Source of the DNA: an endosymbiont of Galathealinum brachiosum
Lineage (GTDB): Bacteria > Pseudomonadota > Gammaproteobacteria > SZUA-229
Direction: 5' to 3'
Assembly: GCA_003349885.1 (NCBI GenBank)
Contig: QFXC01000013.1
Location: 372,001-436,000, forward strand
Length of the DNA stretch: 64,000 nt
The notes under the pieces are model-generated. The model was not told the origin of the DNA, did no database searches, and saw only the letters and a list, made by a program, of their open reading frames with translations. The position numbers and the translations under genes are program-made. Positions 29,969-40,430 of the stretch are shown one piece after another (the first letter of the stretch is position 1; the number at the start of each line of letters is the position of its first letter).

Positions 29969-31254
29969 GCTGCCTCCTGTATCAGATCACCAATATCTTT
30001 ATTTCTTTTTTTCGTAGAACCTGTTTTAGCTTTACGTTTTTTGCCAGCTGAGGACTTTCTCGCTTTAGCCTGCCCACTTGAACACTCATAAGAAATTCGC
30101 AATAGCAAACCAATAGATGCACTCACAACTATTAGACTACTTCCGCCATAACTCATAAGCGGAAGCGTTAAACCTTTAGTTGGTAGCACCCCCATATTTA
30201 CGCCTATATTAATAAATGCCTGTAACCCCAACCAGATTCCAATACCGTATGACAAATAAGACGCAAACTGATTACCACATGACTCTGCTTTTCTCGCAAT
30301 CATAAAAGCTCTAAACACTAACGCCGTATACAAACTTATAACTAGAACTACACCAATAAGACCCAGCTCCTCAGCTAACACCGCAAATAAAAAGTCAGTA
30401 TGCGCTTCAGGAAGATAAAATAATTTTTGTACACTTGAGCCTAAACCCACACCTGTCCAACCACCCGAACCAATCGCTATAAGTGATTGAGTTAACTGAA
30501 AACCACTATCAAATGGGTCAGCCCACGGGTTCACAAATGCGGTTAGTCTTTGTAAACGATAAGGAGAAGTAATCACAAGCAACGCAGCAGCAGAACCGAA
30601 CAATGTAATCACAGCAACAAACTGTGTAAATCTAACACCCGCTAAAAATGTCATACCTAACACTGTCATCATAATAACAACTGACGCACCGAAATCTGGT
30701 TCAAGCAATAGAAACATACAAACAAGCCCAATCATCATCATAGGTTTTAAAAAACCCCATAAAGTTGAACGAACCTGCTCACCATGTCTCACAAGGTAAC
30801 CGGCTACATAAATCATCAGAAACAGTTTAACTATTTCTGACACCTGTAAATTCAGAATGCCTATAGGTATCCAGCGTGTTGAGCCATTTACTGTTTTTCC
30901 AACACCCGGAATTAATACTAATATCACCATCGCAAAAGATAATGCCAGTAAAATCATTCCAGATTTCTCCCAGTAAACGAGACGTATCTTAAAAATCATA
31001 ATCGCAGCCACCAAACCAAGAGAAGCTGCTATCAACTGACGATATAAATAAAAAAATGGAGTTGATGTTTTACTATCAGCAATACTAATAGAAGCTGAAG
31101 CCACCATCACCAGACCAATAGCTAATATACTAATTACCAGCATAATTAGTACTCCATCCAGACCGTCTAACATGAGCGGTTTCTGCACCATGGGTTTAGC
31201 CGACCCACGTTTCACAATGTTTTGTGTTTGCTGAAACAATAAACCTACATTCAT
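29965..31254 (-). CDS. ftsW: FtsW, SEDS-family septal glycan polymerase
   Basis: Polytopic membrane protein of about ten helices that polymerises lipid II together with FtsI. 429 residues with SEDS hallmarks: ASISIADSKTSTPFFYLYRQ, GLGSSVQKLFYLPEAHTDFLFAVLAEELG (catalytic loop region) and LPLMSYGGSSL. The C-terminal tail is strongly basic (KARKSSAGKKRKAKTGSTKK) and cytoplasmic. Partner ftsI is six genes upstream. Confidence 0.97.
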   Translation of the reverse strand: MNVGLLFQQTQNIVKRGSAKPMVQKPLMLDGLDGVLIMLVISILAIGLVMVASASISIADSKTSTPFFYLYRQLIAASLGLVAAIMIFKIRLVYWEKSGMILLALSFAMVILVLIPGVGKTVNGSTRWIPIGILNLQVSEIVKLFLMIYVAGYLVRHGEQVRSTLWGFLKPMMMIGLVCMFLLLEPDFGASVVIMMTVLGMTFLAGVRFTQFVAVITLFGSAAALLVITSPYRLQRLTAFVNPWADPFDSGFQLTQSLIAIGSGGWTGVGLGSSVQKLFYLPEAHTDFLFAVLAEELGLIGVVLVISLYTALVFRAFMIARKAESCGNQFASYLSYGIGIWLGLQAFINIGVNMGVLPTKGLTLPLMSYGGSSLIVVSASIGLLLRISYECSSGQAKARKSSAGKKRKAKTGSTKKRNKDIGDLIQEAA

Positions 31255-32597
31255 TGCAGATCCTTTATTTCTTTTACAAACATTTCACCACGATGCTCGT
31301 AACTATCAAACATATCAAAACTCGCACATGCAGGTGATAATAAAACAGTATCATCAGGATGAGATAAATCTGCTGCTATATGTACTGCATCTGCCATATC
31401 TTTGGCATAAAAAACAGGCACACAGCCCTGTAAAACATTTTCTATTTGAGGTGCATCTTTACCTATTAATACAACTGTTCTAACATTTTCACACACAGCA
31501 GACCGAAGGGGCATAAAATCTGCATCTTTCGCAATTCCACCTGCAATGAGTATTAATTTATTTTTAACTTGTATTCCCGTAATAGCTGCTAAAGTTGCGC
31601 CTACATTTGTTCCTTTAGAATCATTCACCCATGTCACATGATTTTTTTCAGCTACCCACTGGGTTCTATGCTCCAGACCAGTAAAGCTTTTAAGCGCCAC
31701 CAACATATCCTGCATGGAGATACTTGCTGCCTCACCTAGAGCTAATGCAGCCAAAGCATTAGATAAATTATGTGTTCCAGAAATTTTTAATGACTTCTCA
31801 GGAACTAACTGATGACCGCCCTTACATAACCAGATTTCACCATTAAACTCACGCAAGCCAAAATCACCATGCGCAGGCTCATTCAATGTAAAACCAGAAA
31901 TAAAATTTTGCCCTGTCTGCATTTCAGTTACGCGTTTATCATCTCTGTTAACGACAGCAACTTTACACGCGTTGTATACTCGTTTTTTAGTTTCAATATA
32001 CTCATCATAACTTTCATACCTGTCCATATGATCAGGGCTAACATTCAAAACAGCTGCAGCTACAGGTTTCAAACTATGCAAACTTTCCAACTGAAAACTC
32101 GATAATTCAAGAATATATAAATCGGCATTTGTATTAATTATTTCCAGTGCAGGTACGCCTATATTTCCACCGACAACAGCATTTATACCTGCGCTACGCG
32201 CCATCTCACCGAGCAAACTTATTACGGTGCTTTTACCATTCGAACCTGTCACGGCTATTACCGGTGCACTCACCTGCTGCGCAAAAAGCTCTATATCACC
32301 AACTACATCTACACCCTGTGTAATTGCATGCTGTATAACCGGTTCTTTTAATGTCACACCCGGGCTTACAACTATTTGCGTTGCTCCCATAAATACGGCT
32401 TCATCAAATTCACCCAGATACACACTCACATCTGGAAATTCATTTTCTAGTTCATTTAGGCCAGGCGGGTTATTTCTACTATCAATAACCACAATGTTTT
32501 TCTGCTGTTTATGTAAAAAGCGCACAACAGAAAGCCCCGTCACACCTAAGCCGACGACCAGAATATATTCTGAATTTTGACTATCATCTGTGACCAT
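31251..32597 (-). CDS. murD: MurD, UDP-MurNAc-L-Ala--D-Glu ligase
   Basis: Adds D-glutamate. 448 residues from ATG 32597, which puts 13 residues before the N-terminal VVGLGVTGLSVVRFL motif, as in homologues. An ATG at 32654 adds 19 residues and has AAAGGG very close to it, so the start is not settled. ATP loop AVTGSNGKSTV, LELSSFQLE, NVSPDHMDRY, HRTQWVAEKNHVTWVNDSKGTN and LLSPACASFDMF identify MurD. 4-bp overlap with ftsW. Confidence 0.96.
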   Translation of the reverse strand: MVTDDSQNSEYILVVGLGVTGLSVVRFLHKQQKNIVVIDSRNNPPGLNELENEFPDVSVYLGEFDEAVFMGATQIVVSPGVTLKEPVIQHAITQGVDVVGDIELFAQQVSAPVIAVTGSNGKSTVISLLGEMARSAGINAVVGGNIGVPALEIINTNADLYILELSSFQLESLHSLKPVAAAVLNVSPDHMDRYESYDEYIETKKRVYNACKVAVVNRDDKRVTEMQTGQNFISGFTLNEPAHGDFGLREFNGEIWLCKGGHQLVPEKSLKISGTHNLSNALAALALGEAASISMQDMLVALKSFTGLEHRTQWVAEKNHVTWVNDSKGTNVGATLAAITGIQVKNKLILIAGGIAKDADFMPLRSAVCENVRTVVLIGKDAPQIENVLQGCVPVFYAKDMADAVHIAADLSHPDDTVLLSPACASFDMFDSYEHRGEMFVKEIKDLQ

Positions 32598-32698
32598 AGC
32601 TGTTACCAATGCTGCTACTGAAATACTCGACAATGTATCTGCAGTTACGCCCATAAACCCTTTAAACCCCAGCCCTTAACTTGAGCCCTGTGTTTACC

Positions 32699-33781
32699 CT
32701 ATCTAACTTTTAATGAAGCCAGACCAATAAGTACTAATACAACCGTTATTATCCAGAACCGCACAATTACTCTGGGTTCCGGCCACCCTTTTAATTCAAA
32801 ATGATGATGTAGTGGCGCCATTCTAAAAATACGTCTTCCTGTTAATTTAAACGATGCAACCTGCAAAATAACTGATACTGTTTCCATCACAAAAACGCCA
32901 CCCATAATTAATAACACCAGCTCCTGCCTAACCAGAACAGCGACAACACCTAACGCCGCACCTAGCGCTAACGCGCCCACATCCCCCATAAACACCTGAG
33001 CGGGATATGTGTTAAACCATAAAAAACCTAAACCTGCACCAACTAATGCTCCACAAAATACAACCAGCTCACCAACACCACTGACATATGGAATACTTAA
33101 ATAATTAGCAAAATTTATATTTCCGGTTAAATAGGCAAACACACCTAACGCACCAGCCACCATAACGGTGGGCAAAATTGCCAGGCCATCAAGACCATCT
33201 GTTAAATTAACTGAATTACTGGTACCCACAATAACCAGATAAGCTAGAACAACAAATCCCATGCCCAGTGGTATCATCGCGTCCTTCATAAACGGAATGA
33301 TTAATGTTGTTTCTATGGGCTGCTGAGCTGTCTGATAAATATAAATTGCTGCACCCAAACCAAATACCGTTTGCCATATGTATTTAGCTTTTGCAGACAA
33401 ACCTTGACTGCATCCACCCTTTAATTTTTTAAAATCATCAATAAAACCAATACCACCAAACAACAAAGTCACAACGAGTGCGACAACAACCTGTCTATTA
33501 TTTAAATCCATCCACAAAATCGTACTGATTGCTACCGCAACCAAAATCAACGCACCACCCATCGTGGGAGTACCAGCCTTAGATAAATGTGCTTGCGGAC
33601 CATCATCACGAATATTCTGACCGATTTTATACATTGTTAATTTACGAATCATTGAGGGGCCAATAATCAATGAAATACTCAATGCGGTTAACGTGCCTAA
33701 AATTGCACGCAAGGTTAGATAACGAAAAACATTAAACCCACTATGATATTGAGTTAAATAATCAGCAAGCCAGAGCAGCAT
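32699..33781 (-). CDS. mraY: MraY, lipid I synthase
   Basis: Integral membrane transferase that joins phospho-MurNAc-pentapeptide to undecaprenyl phosphate. 360 residues and about ten helices. Catalytic aspartates are visible in [11 protein letters not shown] and [10 protein letters not shown], with [11 protein letters not shown] and the terminal [13 protein letters not shown] loop. Start ATG shares its A with the murF stop (TGATG). Confidence 0.98.
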   Translation of the reverse strand: MLLWLADYLTQYHSGFNVFRYLTLRAILGTLTALSISLIIGPSMIRKLTMYKIGQNIRDDGPQAHLSKAGTPTMGGALILVAVAISTILWMDLNNRQVVVALVVTLLFGGIGFIDDFKKLKGGCSQGLSAKAKYIWQTVFGLGAAIYIYQTAQQPIETTLIIPFMKDAMIPLGMGFVVLAYLVIVGTSNSVNLTDGLDGLAILPTVMVAGALGVFAYLTGNINFANYLSIPYVSGVGELVVFCGALVGAGLGFLWFNTYPAQVFMGDVGALALGAALGVVAVLVRQELVLLIMGGVFVMETVSVILQVASFKLTGRRIFRMAPLHHHFELKGWPEPRVIVRFWIITVVLVLIGLASLKVR

Positions 33782-35121
33782 CAGGTCGACCCCTTTATTA
33801 ATAAATCCACTATTTGCTCCATATGCATAAATCTCGAACCTTTTACTAATATTCCCAGCTCTTCTGTCTGGTGTTTTTGTATAAATGAAACAAGTTCATC
33901 TTTACTATTAAAATTTTCTGCATTATCACCAAATGCATCAACTGCATGACGACTAGCCTCTCCAACCGTTAGCAAACGCGTCACACCAGCAGTACGTGCT
34001 TTTAAACCCGCATCAAAATGAATTCTTCTTTCGTCATCACCCAGCTCACCCATATCTCCCAGAACAAGCCAATGTTTTCCAGGCAGCTCACATAACACCT
34101 CAATACCCGCAGATAATGAAGCAGGATTTGCGTTATACGTATCATCAATTACCGTTAGTGTTTTACCGACCCTGTGAAAGTTCAAACGACCTTTTACTGC
34201 TGAAAATTCATTTAGTGCCTGAGTTATAAATTCATGCTTAATATCTAACGCTTTAGCAACTGTAATCGCTGCTAGTGCATTCATTGCATTATGTAATCCA
34301 TATACCTTCAAACTTATATTTAACTCTTTACCACTCAGCTGAACACTTAAATTTCCACCTGTCCCTGTTTGCTGCCATTCACCATACACTTCTGCAGTTT
34401 TATCCTGCATTGAGAAGCCCATGATTTTTTTATTTACTGACAATTCACGCCAGTAATCAGCAAAGCCATCATCACAGTTAATAATTGCAATACCATCATC
34501 AGCTAACCCTTGATATATTTCACCTTTTGCCTGTGCTACGCCTTTTAAAGAACCAAAACCTTCAAGGTGTGCCTGACCCGCATTATTAATTAACGCCACA
34601 TCGGGTTGTGTTATTGACGTTAAGTTTGAGATTTCGCCAAGGTGATTAGCACCCATTTCTATCACAGCAAAATCTTCCTGTTCCATGCGCAACAAAGTGA
34701 GTGGCAACCCAATATCATTATTAAAATTACCCCGAGTTGCCAAAACCTCACCCTGTTTCGCTACTATGGCAGACACCATTTCTTTTACAGTGGTTTTTCC
34801 ATTACTTCCCGTAATTGCTACAACTTTGCCACCGAATGATTGTCGCCAGGCTGCCGCCAGCCCCCCTAAAGCTTTTCTTGTATCTTCAACTTTTATAACT
34901 GGTAAACTCGTTTCTACATCTTTATGAACAATTGCAGCGACTGCTCCAGCTTGCTGCGCCTGCACAATATAATCATGCCCGTCAAACAACTCACCATGCA
35001 GTGCAATATATAAATCACCTGCCTGCAAACTCCGCGTATCTGTAGATACTGAAGAAAAATTAACATTCTCGCCGGTCATAATCCCGTTAAGTATTTTTGT
35101 CGCCCGCTCAAGTGCCATCAT
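33781..35121 (-). CDS. murF: MurF, D-Ala-D-Ala adding ligase
   Basis: Adds D-Ala-D-Ala to the UDP-MurNAc-tripeptide. 446 residues with ATP loop [38 protein letters not shown] and the C-terminal [10 protein letters not shown] and LGDMGELG motifs. 4-bp ATGA overlap with murE, so translation is probably coupled. Confidence 0.97.
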   Translation of the reverse strand: MMALERATKILNGIMTGENVNFSSVSTDTRSLQAGDLYIALHGELFDGHDYIVQAQQAGAVAAIVHKDVETSLPVIKVEDTRKALGGLAAAWRQSFGGKVVAITGSNGKTTVKEMVSAIVAKQGEVLATRGNFNNDIGLPLTLLRMEQEDFAVIEMGANHLGEISNLTSITQPDVALINNAGQAHLEGFGSLKGVAQAKGEIYQGLADDGIAIINCDDGFADYWRELSVNKKIMGFSMQDKTAEVYGEWQQTGTGGNLSVQLSGKELNISLKVYGLHNAMNALAAITVAKALDIKHEFITQALNEFSAVKGRLNFHRVGKTLTVIDDTYNANPASLSAGIEVLCELPGKHWLVLGDMGELGDDERRIHFDAGLKARTAGVTRLLTVGEASRHAVDAFGDNAENFNSKDELVSFIQKHQTEELGILVKGSRFMHMEQIVDLLIKGST

Positions 35122-36647
35122 TGATGCACCCCTAACGTTAACAATGCGATTTTTCTATCACTAAAAGCTATTTTTTCATTTCCTATAACCTGATATAACT
35201 CATGACCTTTACCCGCTATCAAAACAAGATCATCACTCGTAGCCATTTCAATCGCATGCTGTATAGCTTTTTCCCTGTCCAGCTCAACAATAAGCTTCAA
35301 TTCATTAATTATGCCCTGCTTGATATCGTCAATTATTTTTTCAGGACTTTCTGTACGCGGATTGTCATTTGTTATGATAACCAGATCAGATAATTTCTCT
35401 GCAGCCTGCGCCATAAGAGGTCGCTTACCTGTATCTCTATCTCCTCCACAGCCAAACACGCAAATAACTTTACCCGCCACATGCTTTCGAACATTAATTA
35501 ACGCCTGCGATAAAGCCTCCGGTGTATGAGCATAATCAATTACCACTGATGGTTTATTTTCATTTACAAATAATTCCATCCGACCCGGTACGGTATGCAG
35601 ATTTTCAATATATTTAATTGCATGATTAAAGTTAATACCGTTTTCCAGCAACACACAGAAACAGGCTAACGCATTATAAACGTTAAATTCACCTATTAAT
35701 TTAATACTAACTTGCGAAGCACCCTCCGAGCTTTTCAGCATAAAGCTGATTCCATTCATCTCATTTTGAATACCTGTTGCATAAACATATAACTTGCTTT
35801 GCTTTACTCTTTTTTCATCTAAACCATACAACCAGATAGGATTTATATTTTTTCTTTCTGCATACAACTCAGCACCAAAACTATCATCGATATTTAATAC
35901 CAGCGCCTTCTCATTACTCTCTGTAAAAAGCTTTTTCTTTGCCTGTTTATACGATTCAACATCACCATGATAATCCAGATGATCTCTTGATAAATTTGTT
36001 AAAACGGCAACATCAAAATCAATACCAGCCGATCTTTTTTGATCAAGACCATGAGATGAAACCTCCATTGCAACATGCTCTACGCCACGAAGACAAAAGT
36101 CAGACATCATTTGATGGAGACTAATCACATCCGGCGTCGTATGACTTGACTCCTGCAGATTATTAATCAAACCATTACCTAATGTTCCCACTACCGCAGC
36201 CGAGCCATAAGCCTGATTCATCGCCTGTGCAATAAAATGACTTACAGATGTTTTCCCATCCGTACCGGTAACACCACATACAAAAATTTTCTCAGATGGT
36301 TCACCATAAAACTTACCTGCCATTTCACCCAGCTTATTCTGTAAATCACGCACAGGAACACAAATAGCTCTCGACATCAGCTTTGATAATATTTGCTGAC
36401 AATACTGATCAAATTTCGCATCACATAAAACAGCAACAGCACCCCTGCTTATTGCTGCTTCAGCATAAGCAAGACCATGGTCAAACTGACCCTCAAGTGC
36501 AACAAACACATAACCCTGCTCAACTTTTCTGCTATCCAGAGCCAGACCTTTAACTTCAAGCTCCGGCAAATAGTCAGACACAGACAGTCCACTTAATAGC
36601 TGCTTCAAAGTTATTGCGGAATGATTGTTTTTTAATGCAGCCATCAT
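35118..36647 (-). CDS. murE: MurE, meso-diaminopimelate adding ligase
   Basis: Adds the third residue of the stem peptide. 509 residues. GVTGTDGKTSV is the ATP loop; TTPDVISLHQMM, EVSSHGLDQKR and VIDYAHTPEAL follow. The motif DNPRTESPE marks specificity for meso-diaminopimelate rather than lysine, as expected for a Gram-negative wall. 4-bp overlaps on both sides. Confidence 0.97.
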   Translation of the reverse strand: MMAALKNNHSAITLKQLLSGLSVSDYLPELEVKGLALDSRKVEQGYVFVALEGQFDHGLAYAEAAISRGAVAVLCDAKFDQYCQQILSKLMSRAICVPVRDLQNKLGEMAGKFYGEPSEKIFVCGVTGTDGKTSVSHFIAQAMNQAYGSAAVVGTLGNGLINNLQESSHTTPDVISLHQMMSDFCLRGVEHVAMEVSSHGLDQKRSAGIDFDVAVLTNLSRDHLDYHGDVESYKQAKKKLFTESNEKALVLNIDDSFGAELYAERKNINPIWLYGLDEKRVKQSKLYVYATGIQNEMNGISFMLKSSEGASQVSIKLIGEFNVYNALACFCVLLENGINFNHAIKYIENLHTVPGRMELFVNENKPSVVIDYAHTPEALSQALINVRKHVAGKVICVFGCGGDRDTGKRPLMAQAAEKLSDLVIITNDNPRTESPEKIIDDIKQGIINELKLIVELDREKAIQHAIEMATSDDLVLIAGKGHELYQVIGNEKIAFSDRKIALLTLGVHQ

Positions 36648-38356
36648 GCGCTCTTTCCTTTTTTCTCAAGCGACTCTTTTTGCGCATACTTCAAATCATC
36701 TGGTGGCACATCTAGCAAACGCAATGCACCCGATATAACCCTTGAGAAAACCGGTGCCGCTACCTGCCCACCAAAATATTTACCATTACGAGGCTCATTT
36801 AGCATAACCACCATAACCAGCCTTGGATCAGACGCAGGAGCCATTCCCGCAAAAACAGAAAGGTAACGATCTTTAGCGTAACCACCAGAAATAAACTTAT
36901 GCACTGTTCCTGTTTTTCCTGCCACACGATAATTTGCAATTGAGGCCTTGTTTGCAGTCCCTTCAGGACTAACTACCCTTTCCATCATATGACGAACTTT
37001 TTTAGCCGTTGCCAAACTCATTACCTGCTCGCCTTCAACCTCCTTATCTCTACGCAAAAACGACACAGGATAAATGACCCCGTCTGCTGCAATTGAAGAA
37101 TAAGCTCTGGCCAACTGTAAAGGCGTTACCGACAAACTATACCCAAACGACATGGTTGCACGCTCAAACTCACTTAAATGCCCCGTTCGTAAATTACCAT
37201 TTCTCTCACCTGGAAAACCACTTCCACTATTAATACCAAAGCCCAGTTTCATATACATACCAAGCTGTTGTTCCTGATCAAGCGATAACGCAACTTTACT
37301 TACTCCGACATTGCTTGATTTCAAAATAATCTCTTCCAGATTAATTTTTCCATAATTGCGCATATCTTTTATCGTGCTGCCCTGCACTTTGTAATAACCG
37401 GGTGACGTCTTCACATTATCTTTTGGATGCCATCGCCCTGTTTCAAGTGCCGCCGCAATCGTAAAAGGTTTCATTGTAGAACCAGGCTCAAAAACATCAG
37501 TAACCGATCGATTTCTATAAACACCCGGTTTTAACTGACTTCGGTCATTCGCATTAAAAGACGGCTGATTTACCATTGCTAAAACCTCACCCGTATGAAC
37601 GTCTAAAACCACTGCAGATCCTGCAATGGCTTTATGTTCTTTAACAGCGGACTTTAACGATTGATAAGCCAGATACTGTATTCGCCGATCAATACTCAGC
37701 CTCACCGACTTACCCGGCTCAGCCGTCTTTATCCTTTCCACATCATCTATCACCTGTCCGAGGCGATCACGTATGACTCGCTTTGAACCCGGTTCACCGC
37801 TAAGCCACTCATCATACGCCAGCTCCAGACCTTCCTGACCAATATCATCTACATCTGAAAAACCAATTACATGTGATGTAACTTCTCCTGCCGGATAATA
37901 ACGCTTGTATTCTCGTTGCAAATACACCCCGGGAATACCAAGTGCTTTAATTTTTTCGCCTGTATCAGGTGATACCTGTCTGAGTATATAAACGAATTCT
38001 CTATTTGAATTTTTAACTAATTTATTTCTCAGATGCTGCGCATTAATTTTTAATGTTTTTGCAATTTCAGTTACACGATGCAGATCATTTTTAATTTCTT
38101 TAGGATTAACCCAGACAGAATCCACCGGTGTACTAATCGCTAATGGCTCACCATTTCTGTCATAAATATCACCGCGATGCGCAGATATAGGCACAACTCT
38201 TAAATGTCGCGCATCACCTTGCTGCTGGAAAAAGGCCTGATTAATAACTTGCATATCCAGCGCACGCAAAAACAAACCCACTATCGCTAACGCGAACACA
38301 GATAACACAACAATGCGCCTGAACTGATAATGTGGTTTTTTGTTTTTATTTTTCAT
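36644..38356 (-). CDS. ftsI: FtsI (PBP3), septal transpeptidase
   Basis: Class B penicillin-binding protein that cross-links septal peptidoglycan with FtsW. 570 residues: basic cytoplasmic N-terminus, one transmembrane helix (about 14-32), pedestal domain (HRGDIYDRNGEPLA), then the transpeptidase with SxxK in EPGSTMKPFT, SxN in KSSNVGVSK and KTGTVHKF. The C-terminus is short. ATGA overlap with ftsL. Confidence 0.98.
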   Translation of the reverse strand: MKNKNKKPHYQFRRIVVLSVFALAIVGLFLRALDMQVINQAFFQQQGDARHLRVVPISAHRGDIYDRNGEPLAISTPVDSVWVNPKEIKNDLHRVTEIAKTLKINAQHLRNKLVKNSNREFVYILRQVSPDTGEKIKALGIPGVYLQREYKRYYPAGEVTSHVIGFSDVDDIGQEGLELAYDEWLSGEPGSKRVIRDRLGQVIDDVERIKTAEPGKSVRLSIDRRIQYLAYQSLKSAVKEHKAIAGSAVVLDVHTGEVLAMVNQPSFNANDRSQLKPGVYRNRSVTDVFEPGSTMKPFTIAAALETGRWHPKDNVKTSPGYYKVQGSTIKDMRNYGKINLEEIILKSSNVGVSKVALSLDQEQQLGMYMKLGFGINSGSGFPGERNGNLRTGHLSEFERATMSFGYSLSVTPLQLARAYSSIAADGVIYPVSFLRRDKEVEGEQVMSLATAKKVRHMMERVVSPEGTANKASIANYRVAGKTGTVHKFISGGYAKDRYLSVFAGMAPASDPRLVMVVMLNEPRNGKYFGGQVAAPVFSRVISGALRLLDVPPDDLKYAQKESLEKKGKSA

Positions 38357-38622
38357 TGTTTTATATATAAAATTTCATTTGCCCGAGGCAATGTCATTTG
38401 TAGTTTTTTACGTGCAACTTTCTCAATTCTTCCATGAGATGACCAGGCGCTTTGCTCCAACTGCAACTGCCCCCACTCAACATCCAGCTCATCAATCTGC
38501 TTATGAAGCTTTTGCAAATTAACAAATATCTTTCTTGTTTGGTGTTTACTATAAATTACACCTATTGCAGACCCCATAATCGCCACCACTAATAATGCGA
38601 TTAATATCCACACCACCTTCAC
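38353..38622 (-). CDS. ftsL: FtsL, divisome coiled-coil protein
   Basis: 89-residue bitopic protein with a transmembrane helix (about 4-24) followed by a periplasmic coiled coil (FVNLQKLHKQIDELDVEWGQ) and RVEKVARKKL-like text (RIEKVARKKLQM). Activates FtsWI with FtsQB. Identification relies on size, topology and position between rsmH and ftsI. Confidence 0.93.
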   Translation of the reverse strand: MKVVWILIALLVVAIMGSAIGVIYSKHQTRKIFVNLQKLHKQIDELDVEWGQLQLEQSAWSSHGRIEKVARKKLQMTLPRANEILYIKQ

Positions 38623-39557
38623 TTAACTCTCTCTATTACACGCAAGACTGAACTACGTGAACGAGGATTTTCCTGCACTTCCTTTTTTCCCGGTTTAATA
38701 GCTTTACCAATTAACCTGTATGGCTGCTCTAAATCTTTTGCTAATACCGGGATGTCTTTAGGAATTTGCGGTCCCCGTGACATTTTTCTAAAAAACCTTT
38801 TTACCATTCTGTCTTCTAATGAATGAAAACTAATGACCGCAAGTCGCCCGCCAACAGCCAGAACATTCAAGCTTGCACGCAGCGCATTTTCAAGCACCTC
38901 AAGTTCACGGTTTATATGAATTCTAATTGCCTGAAAACTTTTAGTAGCAGGGTGTTTATTTTTTGGTTTAACAGGAATCGCTGCTTCAATTATATTAGCC
39001 AACTGAACCGTATCATCTATAACCGTTTCTTTTCTTGTTTCAACAATGGCATTTGCAATTCGTCGAGCAAACTTTTCTTCACCGAAATGCATTAACACTG
39101 TAGTCAGATCATACTCTTCCACAGTGGCTAACCATTCTGCTGCTGACTGACCTACATGTGGATTCATGCGCATATCTAACGGCCCCGGCTTTATAAAACT
39201 AAAACCCCTTGTTGCATCATCTAGCTGCGGAGAAGAAACACCTATATCAAGTAAAACCCCGTCAACCCGTTGCGCCATTCCGTGACTCGACACTACTTCT
39301 TCCAGACTTTCAAAGTTATTCCGTACTATTTCAAATCTTAAGTCATCCGCAAATTTAAGCTCCGCCACTTCAATTGCCAACGGATCCTGATCCATTGCCA
39401 GCAACTTTCCCGTCTTTCCTAATTTTTTTAGAATTTCAGCTGAATGCCCACCTCGACCAAATGTCCCGTCAAGATAAAAACCATCCTGTTTTATAGCTAG
39501 CGCCTCGACGGCCTCACTAAGAAGAACCGGTCGGTGCTGGCCGTGTAGTTCTTCCAT
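38619..39557 (-). CDS. rsmH: RsmH, 16S rRNA m4C1402 methyltransferase
   Basis: N4-methylates C1402 in the ribosomal decoding centre. 312 residues. SAM-binding DGTFGRGGHSAEIL near 30, AMDQDPLAIE, LDIGVSSPQLDDATRGFS and GGRLAVISFHSLEDRMVKRFF are diagnostic. RsmI, encoded at 44.1 kb, modifies the same nucleotide (2'-O), so both halves of m4Cm1402 are present in this window. Confidence 0.97.
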   Translation of the reverse strand: MEELHGQHRPVLLSEAVEALAIKQDGFYLDGTFGRGGHSAEILKKLGKTGKLLAMDQDPLAIEVAELKFADDLRFEIVRNNFESLEEVVSSHGMAQRVDGVLLDIGVSSPQLDDATRGFSFIKPGPLDMRMNPHVGQSAAEWLATVEEYDLTTVLMHFGEEKFARRIANAIVETRKETVIDDTVQLANIIEAAIPVKPKNKHPATKSFQAIRIHINRELEVLENALRASLNVLAVGGRLAVISFHSLEDRMVKRFFRKMSRGPQIPKDIPVLAKDLEQPYRLIGKAIKPGKKEVQENPRSRSSVLRVIERVK

Positions 39558-40015
39558 TAGAACGAAAGATTTTCCAAAGCTTCTGGCAAATCACCTTCAT
39601 CATTTTCCGCTTCATCCAGCCATACTTGCTGATTTTCCGTCCAAAGCTGTTCATCCCATATTTCAAACTTATTTCCCTGGCCAATTAAAATGCATTTTTT
39701 ATCTAAGCCAGCATATTCACGCAACAAAGTCGGTAACAAAATACGCCCCTGACTATCCAACTCAGCTTCTGTCGCATGACCAATCAATAACCTCTTCATC
39801 AAACGAGTTCGCTTATTGGTACTGGAAAGAGCAGCAAGTTTAGCCTCTACAACTTCCCATTCATGCAATGGATACACCATCAAACAACGATCTTGATCAA
39901 CTGTAACAATCAATCGCCCACCACAAGACTCCATGATCTTGTCACGGTAACGCGAGGGAATAGCCATTCGGCCCTTTGCATCCAGCGTTAGATTGTTAAT
40001 ACCACGAAAAATCAT
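39557..40015 (-). CDS. mraZ: MraZ, transcriptional regulator of the dcw cluster
   Basis: 152-residue AbrB-fold DNA-binding protein with two tandem swapped-hairpin halves: NLTLDAKGRMAIPSRYRDKI near residue 8 and ATEAELDSQGRILLPTLLREYAGL near 80. It is the first gene of the cluster and represses it in E. coli. Direct ATGTGG repeats that fit an MraZ operator lie 74-109 bp upstream of its start. The C-terminal tail is acidic. Confidence 0.97.
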   Translation of the reverse strand: MIFRGINNLTLDAKGRMAIPSRYRDKIMESCGGRLIVTVDQDRCLMVYPLHEWEVVEAKLAALSSTNKRTRLMKRLLIGHATEAELDSQGRILLPTLLREYAGLDKKCILIGQGNKFEIWDEQLWTENQQVWLDEAENDEGDLPEALENLSF

Positions 40016-40088
40016 TGTTATAGTTTTAGTTCGCCATTTTTATATAAGCCGCCCCACCTGATACTCAGGTAGCCTTGTGTTGAAAAAT

Positions 40089-40124
40089 GCACTTTCACCC
40101 ACATTGATCCACATTTCTCCACAT
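40089..40124 (-). promoter_or_regulatory. MraZ box: decameric direct repeats
   Basis: On the minus strand ATGTGG recurs three times at exact 10-bp spacing (followed by AGAA, ATCA and GTGA), with a fourth degenerate unit AAGTGC. MraZ is known to bind TGG(G)-type direct repeats with helical spacing in front of its own gene, so this is the likely autoregulatory operator of the dcw promoter. Confidence 0.75.
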
Positions 40125-40177
40125 ATCCGAACTATAGGTACCACTACCCACCACTGTCAAGCAAAAACACAGGATAA

Positions 40178-40197
40178 ATAAGGAATTTTTTCCTTAT
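40178..40197. repeat. Small perfect inverted repeat
   Basis: ATAAGGAA, four T, TTCCTTAT: an 8-bp stem in the 415-bp divergent region between mraZ and the rhodanese gene. It could be an operator or a weak hairpin. A second palindrome (CCTGA-N3-TCAGG) lies at 40057-40069 nearer mraZ. The rest of the gap is AT-rich with no other signal I can support. Confidence 0.5.
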
Positions 40198-40430
40198 ATG
40201 ACAACAACTTAGAGCTATTTCACATAATTAACACGGAGACAAACGGAATAAGAAAAGGCAAGTCAACAAGTTGGGCAGATAACTTAATAAACTACTTTAA
40301 GTTACAGTTCTATTTGATTTTTTTTAATGTTTATTTATGACCAAGCAGATAAAAAATATGACCTGTCATTTGTGGCGACTTTAATCTATATAAGGTAAGA
40401 CAACACAACCCAACAAATTAAGAGAAAACT

